64,000 nt of DNA, taken from the NCBI RefSeq assembly GCF_003259935.1, contig NZ_QLMH01000004.1:62001-126000 (forward strand). The letters run 5' to 3'. This DNA comes from Paranoxybacillus vitaminiphilus. Lineage in GTDB: Bacteria; Bacillota; Bacilli; Bacillales; Anoxybacillaceae. Each line of letters begins with the position of its first letter. The first letter of the stretch is position 1. Below are positions 1 through 8,816 of this stretch, piece after piece. The translations under genes and the position numbers were made by a program. The notes beneath the pieces are model-generated. The model had not been told where the DNA came from. It did no database searches and saw only the letters and a program-made list of their open reading frames with translations.

Positions 1-1000
1 TTTTAGCTAATTCTTGTAAGCTAACTTTTGGTTTCCATCCAAGTTTTTCTTTAGCTTTCGTAGCATCTCCAAGTAATAAGTCTACTTCTGTAGGACGGAA
101 ATATTTAGGATCTACTTCAACTAAAACTTCACCCGTAGCTTTATTAATACCTTTTTCGTCAATACCCTGACCTTGCCATTCAATTTCAATACCGACTTCT
201 TTAAATGCTAATTCTACAAACGAACGGACTGTATGAGTCTCACCTGTAGCAATAACAAAATCCTCTGGTTTTTCTTGTTGTAACATTAACCACATTGCTT
301 CAACATAATCTCCAGCAAATCCCCAGTCGCGTTTAGCATCAAGGTTTCCAAGATAAAGTTTATCTTGTAATCCATATTTAATACGCGCAACCGTTCTTGT
401 TATTTTACGGGTTACAAATGTTTCCCCTCTTAATGGTGATTCATGGTTAAATAAAATACCATTACACGCATACATATTATAAGCTTCACGATAGTTAACT
501 GTAATCCAATATGCATACAATTTAGCTACCGCATATGGACTACGTGGATAAAAAGGCGTTGTTTCCTTTTGAGGTGTTTCTTGTACTAAACCGTATAATT
601 CACTTGTGGAAGCTTGATAAAATCTAGTTTTATTCGTTAAACCAAGGATTCTAATAGCTTCCAATAAACGCAATGTACCTAAAGCATCAGCATTTGCTGT
701 ATATTCCGGAGTTTCAAAAGATACCTTTACATGACTTTGTGCTGCTAAGTTGTAAACTTCATCAGGTTGAACTTCTTGCATAATACGAATCAAATTTGTA
801 GAATCTGTCAAATCGCCATAATGCATAATAATTTTTGAGTCTTGGGGATTCTCTTCATCGTATAGATGATTGATTCGATCAATTCTAATAATTGAGGAAC
901 GACGTTGTAATCCATGAACCTCATAACCTTTATTAAGAAGAAATTCAGCTAAATATGCTCCATCTTGTCCCGTGATTCCGGTAATTAAAGCTTTTTTCAT
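1..1000 (-). CDS. gmd: GDP-mannose 4,6-dehydratase, 3' end outside window
   Basis: Converts GDP-D-mannose to GDP-4-keto-6-deoxy-D-mannose, the first step towards GDP-L-fucose or related deoxysugars for surface polysaccharide. I translated the minus strand from the ATG at 1000: it begins [14 protein letters not shown], the NAD(P)-binding glycine motif of the extended SDR family, and continues with STSELYG and [10 protein letters not shown], which carry the catalytic Ser/Thr and the YxxxK pair. About 333 codons are present and no stop is reached, so the C-terminus lies beyond base 1. A GGAGG-like site precedes the ATG. It is followed upstream by fcl with only about 20 bases between, so the two are almost certainly co-transcribed. 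The family assignment is confident. Confidence 0.93.
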   Translation of the reverse strand, partial: MKKALITGITGQDGAYLAEFLLNKGYEVHGLQRRSSIIRIDRINHLYDEENPQDSKIIMHYGDLTDSTNLIRIMQEVQPDEVYNLAAQSHVKVSFETPEYTANADALGTLRLLEAIRILGLTNKTRFYQASTSELYGLVQETPQKETTPFYPRSPYAVAKLYAYWITVNYREAYNMYACNGILFNHESPLRGETFVTRKITRTVARIKYGLQDKLYLGNLDAKRDWGFAGDYVEAMWLMLQQEKPEDFVIATGETHTVRSFVELAFKEVGIEIEWQGQGIDEKGINKATGEVLVEVDPKYFRPTEVDLLLGDATKAKEKLGWKPKVSLQELAK

Positions 1001-1021
1001 TGTTGTCCTCCAGTTCGTTTA

Positions 1022-1963
1022 TTAATTTGTTTTCACTGCTACGTTATCTAAGAACCATTGATACGCTTTTTGTAATCCTTCCTCTAATGAAATGCTTGCT
1101 TTCCAGCCTAATGCATTGATTTTTGATACATCCACTAGTTTACGAGGTGTACCGTCTGGTTTTGTTGTATCAAATTTAATTTCACCTTGATAACCAACGA
1201 TGTTTTTAATTTTTTCCGCTAGTTCTTTAATCGAAATATCTTCGCCGACACCGACATTAACAATTTCGTTTCCTTCGTAATTGTTCATTAAAAATACGCA
1301 AGCATCAGCTAAATCGTCAGAGTATAAAAATTCACGTCTTGGCGTTCCTGTTCCCCATACTTCGACATATGGAGCATTGTTTTCTTTTGCTTCATGGAAC
1401 TTACGAATTAACGCTGGTAATACGTGAGACGTATGTAAATCAAAATTATCATTTGGACCATATAAATTAGTCGGCATAACTGAAATATATTTCGTACCGT
1501 ATTGACGGTTATATGACTGACACATCTTAATGCCGGCAATTTTTGCAATTGCATATGGTTCATTCGTTGGCTCCAATTCGCCTGTTAATAAATATTCCTC
1601 TTTTAGCGGCTGTGGAGCAAATTTCGGATAAATGCATGTACTTCCTAAGAACAATAGCTTTTTGACGCCGTTTCGATATGCTGCATCGATGACGTTTGTT
1701 TGGATCATTAAATTGTCGCGAATAAAGTCCGCTGGATATTCATTGTTTGCGACAATGCCTCCAACTTTCGCTGCGGCAAGAAAGATGTATTCTGGCTTTT
1801 CTTCCGCAAAAAATTCGTCTACTTGATTTTTATCACGTAAATCCAGCTCCTGGCTTGTTTTATAAACAAGGTTAGTATACCCATCAGCTTGTAACTTTCT
1901 TAAAATTGCCGAACCTACTAATCCTCGATGCCCTGCAATATAAATTTTTGACGAACGTTCCAT
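1022..1963 (-). CDS. fcl: GDP-L-fucose synthase (epimerase/reductase)
   Basis: Second enzyme of the GDP-L-fucose pathway: 3,5-epimerisation and NADPH reduction of the Gmd product. The N-terminus has the Rossmann motif GHRGLVG at about residues 11-17, the middle has GSTCIYP, and YAIAK near residue 140 supplies the YxxxK catalytic pair. The open frame extends six codons further upstream, but GGAGG lies inside those codons and is spaced 7 bases from the ATG at 1963, so I take that ATG (313 aa, the usual size). It is directly upstream of gmd in the same operon. Confidence 0.93.
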   Translation of the reverse strand: MERSSKIYIAGHRGLVGSAILRKLQADGYTNLVYKTSQELDLRDKNQVDEFFAEEKPEYIFLAAAKVGGIVANNEYPADFIRDNLMIQTNVIDAAYRNGVKKLLFLGSTCIYPKFAPQPLKEEYLLTGELEPTNEPYAIAKIAGIKMCQSYNRQYGTKYISVMPTNLYGPNDNFDLHTSHVLPALIRKFHEAKENNAPYVEVWGTGTPRREFLYSDDLADACVFLMNNYEGNEIVNVGVGEDISIKELAEKIKNIVGYQGEIKFDTTKPDGTPRKLVDVSKINALGWKASISLEEGLQKAYQWFLDNVAVKTN

Positions 1964-1986
1964 ACTAAAATCCTCCATCAAAACTT

Positions 1987-2922
1987 TTAAATATAAATTT
2001 TGCTCATTTTGTAATATTCAGCTATTTTGTCTATACCCTCTTCAATTGAAACTTGTGGTTCCCAATTTAAAGCTTCTTTAGAACTTATATTGTTTAAAAC
2101 ACTTGATTTGATATCTCCTTTTCTTCCTTCTTCATAAATGGGAGCCATTTCTTTATGAAATGTACTATTAATTAAATTAAATAAATAGTTTATATTAGTC
2201 ATAGTATTAGTAGATATATTAAAAATTTTATTTCTGCCTCCTTGAATAGCCAAAACATTCGCGGCAGCTACATCGGTTACATAAACAAAATCCCTTGTCT
2301 GCTTACCATCACCGAAGATTGTTGGAGTTTCTCCATTTGCGATTTTTTCTGCAAAAATTGCTACAACTCCACCTTCACCCTTAGCATCTTGTCTCGGTCC
2401 GTACACATTTGCATAACGTAGAATAGTGTAATCAATTCCATATAGTTCATGTGTTGCTTTTAAATATAATTCTACCGTAAATTTAGAGATACCATAAGGT
2501 GATTTGGGGTTTATTGGATGATTTTCGTCAATCGGCAAATATTGGGGTTCACCGTACACAGCTGCACTTGATGCATAAACAATTTTCTTTACTCCGTAAT
2601 CTTTGGCAGCATTAATTACATTAATAGAACCCATAATATTAATCCGAGCATCTTTTTCCATATTTTCTACTGATTTCGCTACGCTTACTTGTGCCGCCTG
2701 ATGAATAATATAATGTGGCTGAAAATCAGCAATAGCGGCATATACTTGTTCTTTATTAGAGATATCTCCTTCATAAAAAGTATAGGTCTTCTCTCTTAAA
2801 TTTTCCAATTTACCTGTTGAGAGATTATCAAAAACCGCCACTTCATAACCTTCTTCAAGCAATTTATCCACTATATGTGAACCAATAAATCCCGCTCCCC
2901 CTGTAACAAGGACCTTCTCCAT
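1987..2922 (-). CDS. NAD-dependent sugar epimerase, UDP-glucose/UDP-GlcNAc 4-epimerase type
   Basis: Extended SDR enzyme of the GalE/WbpP group, expected to interconvert UDP-glucose/UDP-galactose or the N-acetylated sugars. GGAGFIG at residues 8-14 binds [13 protein letters not shown] gives the catalytic serine region and YGISK the YxxxK pair. The length (311 aa) fits short GalE-like proteins. A GGAGG sits before the ATG. It lies between the phosphoglycosyl transferase and fcl, all on one strand with gaps of about 20 bases, which places it in exopolysaccharide precursor supply. The exact substrate cannot be read from sequence; GalE and WbpP-like UDP-GlcNAc 4-epimerase are both possible. Confidence 0.85.
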   Translation of the reverse strand: MEKVLVTGGAGFIGSHIVDKLLEEGYEVAVFDNLSTGKLENLREKTYTFYEGDISNKEQVYAAIADFQPHYIIHQAAQVSVAKSVENMEKDARINIMGSINVINAAKDYGVKKIVYASSAAVYGEPQYLPIDENHPINPKSPYGISKFTVELYLKATHELYGIDYTILRYANVYGPRQDAKGEGGVVAIFAEKIANGETPTIFGDGKQTRDFVYVTDVAAANVLAIQGGRNKIFNISTNTMTNINYLFNLINSTFHKEMAPIYEEGRKGDIKSSVLNNISSKEALNWEPQVSIEEGIDKIAEYYKMSKIYI

Positions 2923-2944
2923 TTATTTATTCCTCCAATTTTCT

Positions 2945-3613
2945 TTACCTTGCTCCATCACCTGTTATACAAACTTTTATCGTCTTTAAAATAATTTTAA
3001 GATCAAGAAGAAAGCTCATATTGTTAATATAATAAAGATCCAACTCCAACTTCTCCCTTGGTGTAATATCATATCCACCATTTACTTGCGCCCATCCTGT
3101 TATTCCAGGTTTTACTTGCAAACGATCAATAAAACCAGGAATTTCCTCATTAAACTGCGCTGTAAATATTGGTCTTTCTGGCCTCGGACCAATTAAACTC
3201 ATATCACCTTTAAGAACATTGAATAATTGCGGGAGCTCATCGATTCTTGTTTTGCGAATAAACGCCCCTACTTTTGTGACACGCGGATCATTCTTGGCAG
3301 CCCATTGTGCACCATTTTTCTCAGCATTGACTCCCATGGAACGTAATTTAATGACTTTAAAATACTTTCCATGTAAGCCAACGCGCTCTTGCAGGAAAAA
3401 AGCTGGGCCAGGTGTTTCGAGTTTAATAATAACCGCAAAAATGAAAATAATAGGAACCGCAATTGGCAGTGCTAGTAATGATAAAAGCACATCAAAAAAG
3501 CGCTTGATGTACGGGTACAACTTTACATTTTTTCTTTGTCTCTCAAGTTGTCCCACATCAAGCGCAACCGCATATTCTTTAAAAAAATCATTTTTCTTGG
3601 CACTAGCCCCCAC
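2945..3613 (-). CDS. Undecaprenyl-phosphate sugar phosphotransferase (bacterial sugar transferase)
   Basis: Membrane phosphoglycosyl transferase that starts repeat-unit synthesis by moving a sugar-1-phosphate from a UDP sugar onto undecaprenyl phosphate. It is the short, single-membrane-segment type: one hydrophobic segment at about residues 40-65, then a cytosolic domain with KLRSM, the DELPQL motif carrying the catalytic Asp-Glu pair, GPRPE, and PGITGWAQVNGG. It starts with GTG (3613) preceded by AGGGGTG. At 222 aa it matches the WbaP C-terminal/PglC-like catalytic unit without the extra N-terminal membrane segments. Its place in the cluster suggests it is the initiating enzyme of this polysaccharide. 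Confidence 0.9.
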   Translation of the reverse strand: MGASAKKNDFFKEYAVALDVGQLERQRKNVKLYPYIKRFFDVLLSLLALPIAVPIIFIFAVIIKLETPGPAFFLQERVGLHGKYFKVIKLRSMGVNAEKNGAQWAAKNDPRVTKVGAFIRKTRIDELPQLFNVLKGDMSLIGPRPERPIFTAQFNEEIPGFIDRLQVKPGITGWAQVNGGYDITPREKLELDLYYINNMSFLLDLKIILKTIKVCITGDGAR

Positions 3614-3805
3614 TTCTTTTTCACCCCTGCTCTTTAACCCACTTTATTTGATTTATTGAGTCGTTGGTTAATTGCTTGGTTTAATAACTTCTTTAAATTT
3701 TCCAAATGCTCGATAGGTAGTCTTGCTTAATCTTAATATATCGAATAGCTTTTTTATTGACTTTGGGAGTTCGTCAAATTTTTTCGTGACTTTGTTCTTT
3801 CGAGT
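3614..3805. other. Spacer between gtaB and the sugar transferase
   Basis: No start-bearing gene is seen. On the minus strand the gtaB frame stays open for about 46 codons after the gtaB stop (reading ...KKFDELPKSIKKLFDILRL...) and ends in TAA. This could be chance or a worn remnant of a deleted gene. No terminator-like hairpin was seen, so gtaB may read through into the polysaccharide genes. Confidence 0.4.
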
Positions 3806-4687
3806 CTATGTCAAAACCTTTTCTTCTCTCAAAATCCGTTCCATTATCTCCAATAATTGAGGCTTGAGTTCTTCATTCCGCAACGCAAACTCAATCGTCG
3901 TCTGTATAAACCCTAACTTCTCCCCTACATCGTAGCGTTTTCCTTCGAATTCATAGGCAAAGACACGTTGAATTTCGTTCAGATTTTGAATCGCATCCGT
4001 TAATTGGATTTCGCCGCCGGCGCCGGCTTCTTGTTTTTCAAGGAATAGAAAGATTTCCGGTGTAAGTATGTATCTTCCCATAATTGCTAGGTTCGATGGC
4101 GCGGTGCCTAGCGCTGGTTTTTCGACGAATTGGCGGACTTGGTAGCGGCGTCCGTGCTGCTCGAGCGGATCGATAATGCCGTAACGGTGTGTTTCGTTGT
4201 CAGGAACCCGTTTGACGCCGATGACCGAGCTGAACGTTTGCTCGTATTGGTCGATTAATTGTTTTAAGCACGGCGTTTCCGCTTGGACGATGTCGTCACC
4301 AAGCAGAACGGCAAACGGTTCGTCGCCGATAAAGTTGCGCGCGCACCAGACGGCGTGGCCAAGTCCTTTCGGTTCTTTTTGGCGAATGTAGTGAATGTCG
4401 ACTTTTGATGGCTCTTTCACTTTTTCGAGCAAGTCCAGTTTTCCTTGTTTCATTAATATTTGTTCCAGTTCATAGGCGTTGTCGAAATGGTCTTCGATCG
4501 CGCGTTTTCCTTTCCCTGTGACGATGATAATATCTTCGATGCCAGAGGCAATCGCCTCTTCGACGATGTATTGAATCGTTGGTTTATCGACAATTGGAAG
4601 CATTTCTTTCGGCATCGCTTTCGTCGCTGGCAAAAATCTTGTGCCGAGCCCCGCTGCCGGGATGATCGCTTTGCGTACTTTTTTCAA
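3806..4687 (-). CDS. gtaB: UTP--glucose-1-phosphate uridylyltransferase
   Basis: Makes UDP-glucose from UTP and glucose-1-phosphate, feeding teichoic acid glucosylation, glycolipid and exopolysaccharide synthesis. The N-terminus [20 protein letters not shown] is the nucleotidyltransferase signature, followed by [11 protein letters not shown] with the substrate-binding lysine, and VEKP in the middle. The start is TTG at 4687 with GAGGG 5-10 bases before it; no ATG is available in frame at that place. 293 aa is the family length. It lies at the upstream end of the polysaccharide genes and is separated from the coiled-coil gene before it by a terminator and a strong hairpin. Confidence 0.96.
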   Translation of the reverse strand: MKKVRKAIIPAAGLGTRFLPATKAMPKEMLPIVDKPTIQYIVEEAIASGIEDIIIVTGKGKRAIEDHFDNAYELEQILMKQGKLDLLEKVKEPSKVDIHYIRQKEPKGLGHAVWCARNFIGDEPFAVLLGDDIVQAETPCLKQLIDQYEQTFSSVIGVKRVPDNETHRYGIIDPLEQHGRRYQVRQFVEKPALGTAPSNLAIMGRYILTPEIFLFLEKQEAGAGGEIQLTDAIQNLNEIQRVFAYEFEGKRYDVGEKLGFIQTTIEFALRNEELKPQLLEIMERILREEKVLT

Positions 4688-4731
4688 TGAACTCCCTCTT
4701 TTCTTTATGTCTTTATGTATTTTTGCATATA

Positions 4732-4777
4732 CGAACCGACGTATAGGCTATTTATCAATAGAATATACGTCGATTCG
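4732..4777. repeat. Long near-perfect hairpin upstream of gtaB
   Basis: The 14-base arms CGAACCGACGTATA and TATACGTCGATTCG pair with one mismatch, and the inner CTATT/AATAG continues the stem, so nearly the whole 46 bases fold. There is no T-tract, so it is not a simple terminator. It lies in the gtaB leader and could be a protein operator or an RNA element. Confidence 0.6.
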
Positions 4778-4787
4778 CATGTCGGCA

Positions 4788-4813
4788 TAAAAAATAGCCC
4801 CTCCGCTGGGACT
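4788..4813 (-). terminator. Rho-independent terminator of the first coiled-coil gene
   Basis: On the minus strand AGTCCC and GGGGCT form a six-pair stem around AGCGGA, followed by ATTTTTT. The stem starts inside the stop codon of the gene it ends. Confidence 0.7.
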
Positions 4814-5346
4814 TAGTTTGGCAAATGGGATTTTAAGTTCAAAATCTCTCTTTCGTGCTCGATCATTTTATCGAACATGACATCTGTCCGTCTTTGTAAA
4901 TAAGTGACAGTTACATCGACAGACTGTTTTATGCTTGTAAGATCATGCAAAATATGCGCTTGATTGTTTTTCGAAATGCGAAGTTCCTCGAGGATCTTTT
5001 CTTGCGTCCGCTCAACATTTCCGAGCGTTTGCTTCATAGCGGTCATATCGCGTTCTAATTTCTGTTGGCCGATTTGCAGTTGCGCCACATCATGCTGTAA
5101 TGCACGCTGGCCTTGTTGGAGCTGCGCAACGTCTTGTTGAAGTGCCTGTTGGCCTTGTTGGAGCCGGGCGACATCGTTTCGAAGTTCTTGCTGGCCTTGC
5201 TGCAGTCTAACAACATCCTTCTGAATTTGTCCGACATCGCTGCTTAATTTTTGTTGCATTTGCTCGACGCGGTCCAATCTCTCATGAACCGGATGCAATT
5301 CTTCTTTTAAGACGGAACGCAGCAAATCTCTCAACTCTTGACTCAT
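4813..5346 (-). CDS. Coiled-coil repeat protein 1 (function unknown)
   Basis: A 177 aa soluble protein built almost wholly of coiled coil. The central part, about residues 30-110, is a run of 14-residue units of the form DVxxLQQGQQxLxx, i.e. two heptads per unit. The C-terminal part, KNNQAHILHDLTSIKQ and VTYLQRRTDVMFDKM, resembles the tails of DUF1640 or phage-fibre-like coiled coils, but I do not recognise a named family. The start at 5346 is chosen because AGGAGGTG lies 7-8 bases upstream, while the longer open frame has no ribosome site. It is one of three such genes in the window (the others at 9409 and 20693); all begin with a short amphipathic stretch and share an extended -10 promoter. 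There is no signal peptide or membrane segment. Confidence 0.75.
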   Translation of the reverse strand: MSQELRDLLRSVLKEELHPVHERLDRVEQMQQKLSSDVGQIQKDVVRLQQGQQELRNDVARLQQGQQALQQDVAQLQQGQRALQHDVAQLQIGQQKLERDMTAMKQTLGNVERTQEKILEELRISKNNQAHILHDLTSIKQSVDVTVTYLQRRTDVMFDKMIEHEREILNLKSHLPN

Positions 5347-5377
5347 CTTTTTTACACCTCCTTTGCCATTTTCTTTC

Positions 5378-5386
5378 ATTATAGCA
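5378..5386 (-). promoter_or_regulatory. Extended -10 promoter, coiled-coil gene 1
   Basis: The minus strand reads TGCTATAAT about 30 bases before the start codon. A weak -35 candidate TTACAT lies 18 bases upstream. The same nine bases precede the other two coiled-coil genes. Confidence 0.65.
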
Positions 5387-5420
5387 TGTACAAAAGAGGT
5401 TATGTAAGTTGAATCAAAAA

Positions 5421-6705
5421 CTATAGCGTATATTCGCCCTGTCCCGATGCATTTAATTGAATGCGATGATGTGGAACTTTTTCGTTTAAGATGAAAACAA
5501 AAGACTCGTTCCAATCTTTATAAGGTTGACTTGTTAAACGTTTGCCAACCGGTTGGCGAAGCAAACTCGGATCTGCTGTTTTTTGCAGCAATTTATCATT
5601 TTGGTATACCGTGTATACACATATTTTTGAAAACTGCGAAATATCCAAAATCCCTCTCAGCATATGAGCATGAAGGATGCCGCCTTCAAATTGCTTCTTT
5701 ACTTTATCCCAGTTTTTCTCATTCACTTGTTTTTTTGCATTCAAAAATATGAAGTTCCCAGTTTTGCTTCTGATCTCTAAAATGCCGTCCGGAGTGTTTT
5801 TAACTTTTAAATAAGCAAAATCGTTGTTTGGTTTAACGACAAAAAGACGGAAGCGTCCCTTTTTCTTGTTTCATCGTTCCATGCATAATGTTTTCTTCGA
5901 TAAACCGGCCGATATCTTCATATTTTGATTTTCGATTTTCATCCAACCGAAGAAGTGCTTGCAGGAAGCGGTAAACCGGCAGCGTAAATTCAATCGCATG
6001 CTCTTCTCTCTCTCCGGAAATGAGCCTTTCCATCATCTCTTGCATCAACGCTTTGTAAGAAAGCATAAAACCAGTTCTCGATGCCGGTAAATAAAGTGCT
6101 TCACCGATGGCTCTCGTCTGTATTCCACCTTGTTTTCCGGGCGGATACAAAGGAGAGGTGAGCTCATCCATCAACAAGTTCCATGTAATGTATTGCGCCA
6201 TGCGATATCGTTCGGTTGCTTGTTCTTTACTTCTGTCGGTATAAGGAATGCGGATGTAACCTTTGCCGCTTGAAAAACGGGTGCCATCCAATGATTCTCT
6301 TTTTTCAAAAATGACTTCGAGCGGCTTTGTGCGATGATAGCGTTCAATGCTTAATGAACCTATTGGAATTTTACGGCGAAAGATGGTTTTTATAAATTCG
6401 CTTTTCTTGTTGCGAAGGATGTCATTAAACCATCGAACGAATAATTGCGCTTCTTCATTCCCGATAAAGCATTTATTTCCAATCGAACGTCCGAGAAAAC
6501 GATCGATTTCTTGATACGTTTGCACGGACGGCGGTTCTTTCGGAAACAATTTGCGCGCTTCTGAGAGCACTCCCCATAATAAAGACATGATATAGCTTTT
6601 GCCGCTGTTGTTGTCTCCCACAAACAAAATGAATGGCGCGATCTCGATTTCCCCGCTTTTGATTTTTCCGAACCTTTCCACTTTTAACGCCCACGATTGT
6701 TCCAT
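5421..6705 (-). pseudogene. AAA/ABC-type ATPase gene split by a one-base frameshift
   Basis: The first frame (6705-5833) encodes 290 aa with KVERFGKIKSGEIEIAPF, a RecF/OLD-like strand, then Walker A GDNNSGKSY at about residues 31-39 and YLPASRTGFMLSYK near residue 230, as in the AAA_15 type of ATPase linked to overcoming-lysogenisation defect and toxin-like proteins. It stops soon after MHGTMKQEKG. Removing one base at the GAAAAAGGG run (5857-5865) opens a second frame that runs without a stop to 5421 (FRLFVVKPNNDFAYLKVK... to EYTL), for a joined product of 427 aa. The total span is 3n+1, as one inserted base would give. The second part has only a TTG as possible start and no ribosome site. 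I see no clear signature motif or Walker B in the joined protein, so it may be truncated as well. A read error cannot be excluded. Confidence 0.65.
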
Positions 6706-6796
6706 GCGTGTATCGCCTCTCTTTTGCTTTTCTATGTTTCTATTATAAACGATACCGCTTTAAATTAATCGCTGTACATTGCTTTTTGATAAAATA

Positions 6797-6935
6797 TAGA
6801 GAACCGGGCATCTAACCCGCCCTCACACCACACCCTCGACGACGAGCGTCTAAGGTGAATGGACCGTCATCGTCCCCACCCACGGCATGGCCGAGTGCCT
6901 CCATTGATAACGGAAAGGAGACATCTCCGTTAGAA
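6797..6935. other. GC-rich non-coding block of unknown origin
   Basis: The sequence abruptly becomes C-rich (runs such as ACCCGCCCTCACACCACACC) between the AT-rich leader of the ATPase gene and the family B repeats. It contains a small hairpin, AACGGA...TCCGTT around 6906-6933. There is no open frame of note. It might be the end of a decayed mobile element or a structured RNA; I could not identify it. Confidence 0.35.
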
Positions 6936-6938
6936 AAG

Positions 6939-7192
6939 CTGAGGTGCCGCGGTTAGCTCTCGAAGCGAAATGTTCTTCGACCGCGGAAGTGCTTGCACTT
7001 CAAGGGCGAAGGTTATTTCGCACAAGAGAGCTAGACACCGAAGCTAGACATCTCCGAAAAGCGGAAGCGTCCCGCCCAGCCGCGATGGGCAAATGTTCTT
7101 CCGGAGCAAGAAGTCGCTTTTTGACTTCGCTCCGGAAGGTTATTTGACCCCGAGCGGCTGACCGCCGAAGCTAGACAATCCGAAAAGTTAAG
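6939..7192. repeat. Family B palindromic repeats, two units
   Basis: Two units in tandem (about 6939-7068 and 7069-7192). Each has a nested palindrome with AAATGTTCTTC on the left arm and GAAGGTTATTT on the right, a central hairpin (GAAGTGC TT GCACTTC in the first, a CCGGAGC...GCTCCGG stem in the second), and an end CGAAGCTAGACA. Flanking bases differ between units but keep pairing: GCG/CGC in the first, GGGC.../...ACCCC in the second. Related units lie at 35036 and 61690. Confidence 0.8.
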
Positions 7193-7325
7193 CCGCCGCA
7201 CTCATCTAACCATTTGACACAAACAGAAAACATTCTCCCCGAAAAATTGGGATATTTCGACAAATATGAAAAAAAGAAAATATGTTTCATAACAATGTCA
7301 ATCATCATAAAACATACCCATCAAA

Positions 7326-8093
7326 TTAAAACAACCCTAAAAACTTTTTCTTTTTGATTCGTTCCGGCTGTTGGCGGTAGACGTTTTTCCCGTCAACGAG
7401 AAGCTCGGCGTTTTCACGGAAGAAGTAAACTGCTCCCGCTCCAAATTCTTTTTCAATCACACCATATGCTTCGCGCATATGGAAGGCGCGGTTTGTCGTG
7501 TTATGTGCATCGGAAGCGATAAAGTGCGCCAAGTTCGCCTCGATCATTTGCAAGGAAAACTTTTTAATTTTCTTGCCGAAATCGCCGGCAACGCTTGCTG
7601 CTGTCAGCTGCGTCAATGCTCCTTTTTTTACAAATTGATAAAGAAGTTCCGGGTTTTCGCTCATTTCCGCATTTCGTTCCGGATGAACAATGATCGGAAC
7701 GAGCCCTTTCATCTGTATATCAAACAATAATTGCTCGGCATATCTTGGGACATGATTGGACGGAAACTCAATAAATATGTATTGACTTTCATTCGTCAAT
7801 GTTAATAGTTCGCCATTTTCATAGTCTTTTACGATATCACCATAAATGCGCACTTCCTGACCCGGCAAAACGGTTAAAGGAATGTTTTGCTCCTTTAGGA
7901 CCGCATTCAGCTGTCCGACGTGCTGCAAAATTTTTTGTTTTGGATTTTCATAGTTTCCGTTTTTATGATGAGGAGTGGCGATGATTTTTGTTATACCTTC
8001 GCTGACGGCGGCACCCGCCATCGCGATTGCATCCTCAATCGTTTTTGCGCCGTCGTCGACACCCGGCAAAATATGGCTGTGTATATCAATCAT
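7326..8093 (-). CDS. ywqE: PHP-domain protein-tyrosine phosphatase (YwqE/CpsB type)
   Basis: Manganese-dependent phosphatase that removes phosphate from BY-type tyrosine kinases and their substrates, such as UDP-glucose dehydrogenase, in capsule control. The PHP metal ligands are visible: MIDIHSHILPGVDDG at the N-terminus, TPHH near residue 41, the PGQE strand, HPER near residue 137 and SDAH near residue 195. 255 aa is the usual length. GGGAGGATGAGGCG precedes the ATG. The matching kinase and adaptor genes (ywqCD-like) are not in the window, unlike the usual operon; the polysaccharide genes start about 2.6 kb further down the same strand. Confidence 0.9.
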   Translation of the reverse strand: MIDIHSHILPGVDDGAKTIEDAIAMAGAAVSEGITKIIATPHHKNGNYENPKQKILQHVGQLNAVLKEQNIPLTVLPGQEVRIYGDIVKDYENGELLTLTNESQYIFIEFPSNHVPRYAEQLLFDIQMKGLVPIIVHPERNAEMSENPELLYQFVKKGALTQLTAASVAGDFGKKIKKFSLQMIEANLAHFIASDAHNTTNRAFHMREAYGVIEKEFGAGAVYFFRENAELLVDGKNVYRQQPERIKKKKFLGLF

Positions 8094-8156
8094 CGCCTCA
8101 TCCTCCCGACTTTCTTTTGTACTATTTATATCTGGTTTATATTGGATACATCATTT

Positions 8157-8185
8157 ATACTAGCATAGGTCTATAGTTCCAACAA
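8157..8185 (-). promoter_or_regulatory. Candidate sigma-A promoter of ywqE
   Basis: Minus strand TTGTTG, 17 bases, TAGTAT, about 65 bases before the start codon. The match is moderate. Confidence 0.4.
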
Positions 8186-8324
8186 CTTACATTTTTCGTT
8201 GAATTATGTCTAAAATGCTATAAATTCCTTACTTTTCTTTAATTTTGCCATAAACCATTATTTTTTTACAAGGTCATTACATGCTAAAAAATCTGTATTT
8301 TGCTAAATCTGGTGACCAAAAATG

Positions 8325-8361
8325 AAAAAGGTATCAAAACATTTCGCTTTGATACCTTTTT
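8325..8361. terminator. Bidirectional terminator between the lipoprotein gene and ywqE
   Basis: Perfect 14-pair stem AAAAAGGTATCAAA / TTTGATACCTTTTT around a nine-base loop, giving T-runs in both directions. Confidence 0.85.
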
Positions 8362-8367
8362 CCTAAT

Positions 8368-8730
8368 TTATTCATCTTTATTATCACGATCGTTTACATC
8401 TTCCTGATCTTCAATAGGGTCCTCCCGATCTGGAACGGCATCATTTTCGTCGTCGCCAGGTCCGTTGTTCGTGTCATCTCCTGGAGGTAAACCATTGTTG
8501 TCGTTGTCATTGATAATGTTGTTATCGTCATTGTTATTATCATTGTCAACGTCATCATTTTGGTTGATATCATCAGCTGGATTCATGTCATTATCGTTGA
8601 CATCTCCGTTTTCCGCTGGCGGCGGCGGATTTTGGTCATTGTCATTGTCATCGCCCCAATTACAGCCAGATGCAAGCATAATCGCGACTAATGAACCAAC
8701 CAGCTTCAATAAAAGCCATTTTCTGTTCAT
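8368..8730 (-). CDS. Small Asp/Asn-rich lipoprotein
   Basis: A 120 aa protein with a lipoprotein signal peptide: MNRKW, a hydrophobic core LLLKLVGSLVAIML, then the lipobox LASGC with the cysteine near residue 22. The mature part is nearly all Asp, Asn, Gly and Pro (DNDNDQNPPPP, DDNNIINDNDNNG) and must be disordered and very acidic at the outer face of the membrane; calcium or cell-wall cation binding is conceivable but not shown. The start at 8730 is chosen because AAAGGAG lies 8 bases upstream and the signal peptide begins there. The ribosome site can be masked by an upstream complementary arm (see 8735-8803). I do not recognise a family. Confidence 0.75.
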   Translation of the reverse strand: MNRKWLLLKLVGSLVAIMLASGCNWGDDNDNDQNPPPPAENGDVNDNDMNPADDINQNDDVDNDNNNDDNNIINDNDNNGLPPGDDTNNGPGDDENDAVPDREDPIEDQEDVNDRDNKDE

Positions 8731-8734
8731 GTTG

Positions 8735-8803
8735 AATTCTCCTTTCTTCATTAATGACCTATGTATGCGAGGTCTTGGTTTATGTTGCCCAGAAAGGAGA
8801 ATT
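8735..8803 (-). promoter_or_regulatory. Possible Shine-Dalgarno masking stem in the lipoprotein leader
   Basis: In the minus-strand transcript AATTCTCCTTTCT (8803-8791) is the exact complement of AGAAAGGAGAATT (8747-8735), which holds the ribosome binding site. The 13-pair stem closes a 43-base loop. Confidence 0.5.
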
Positions 8804-8816
8804 TCATGCATGTTTT

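Noticed and set aside
5857..5865. Programmed ribosomal frameshift in the ATPase gene
   Set aside because: The needed shift is +1, while the A-rich site would favour -1; no stimulatory structure noted. Mutation or read error is simpler.
6944..7147. 67-codon plus-strand frame in the family B repeat
   Set aside because: Falls entirely within non-coding palindromes and has no homology-like features.
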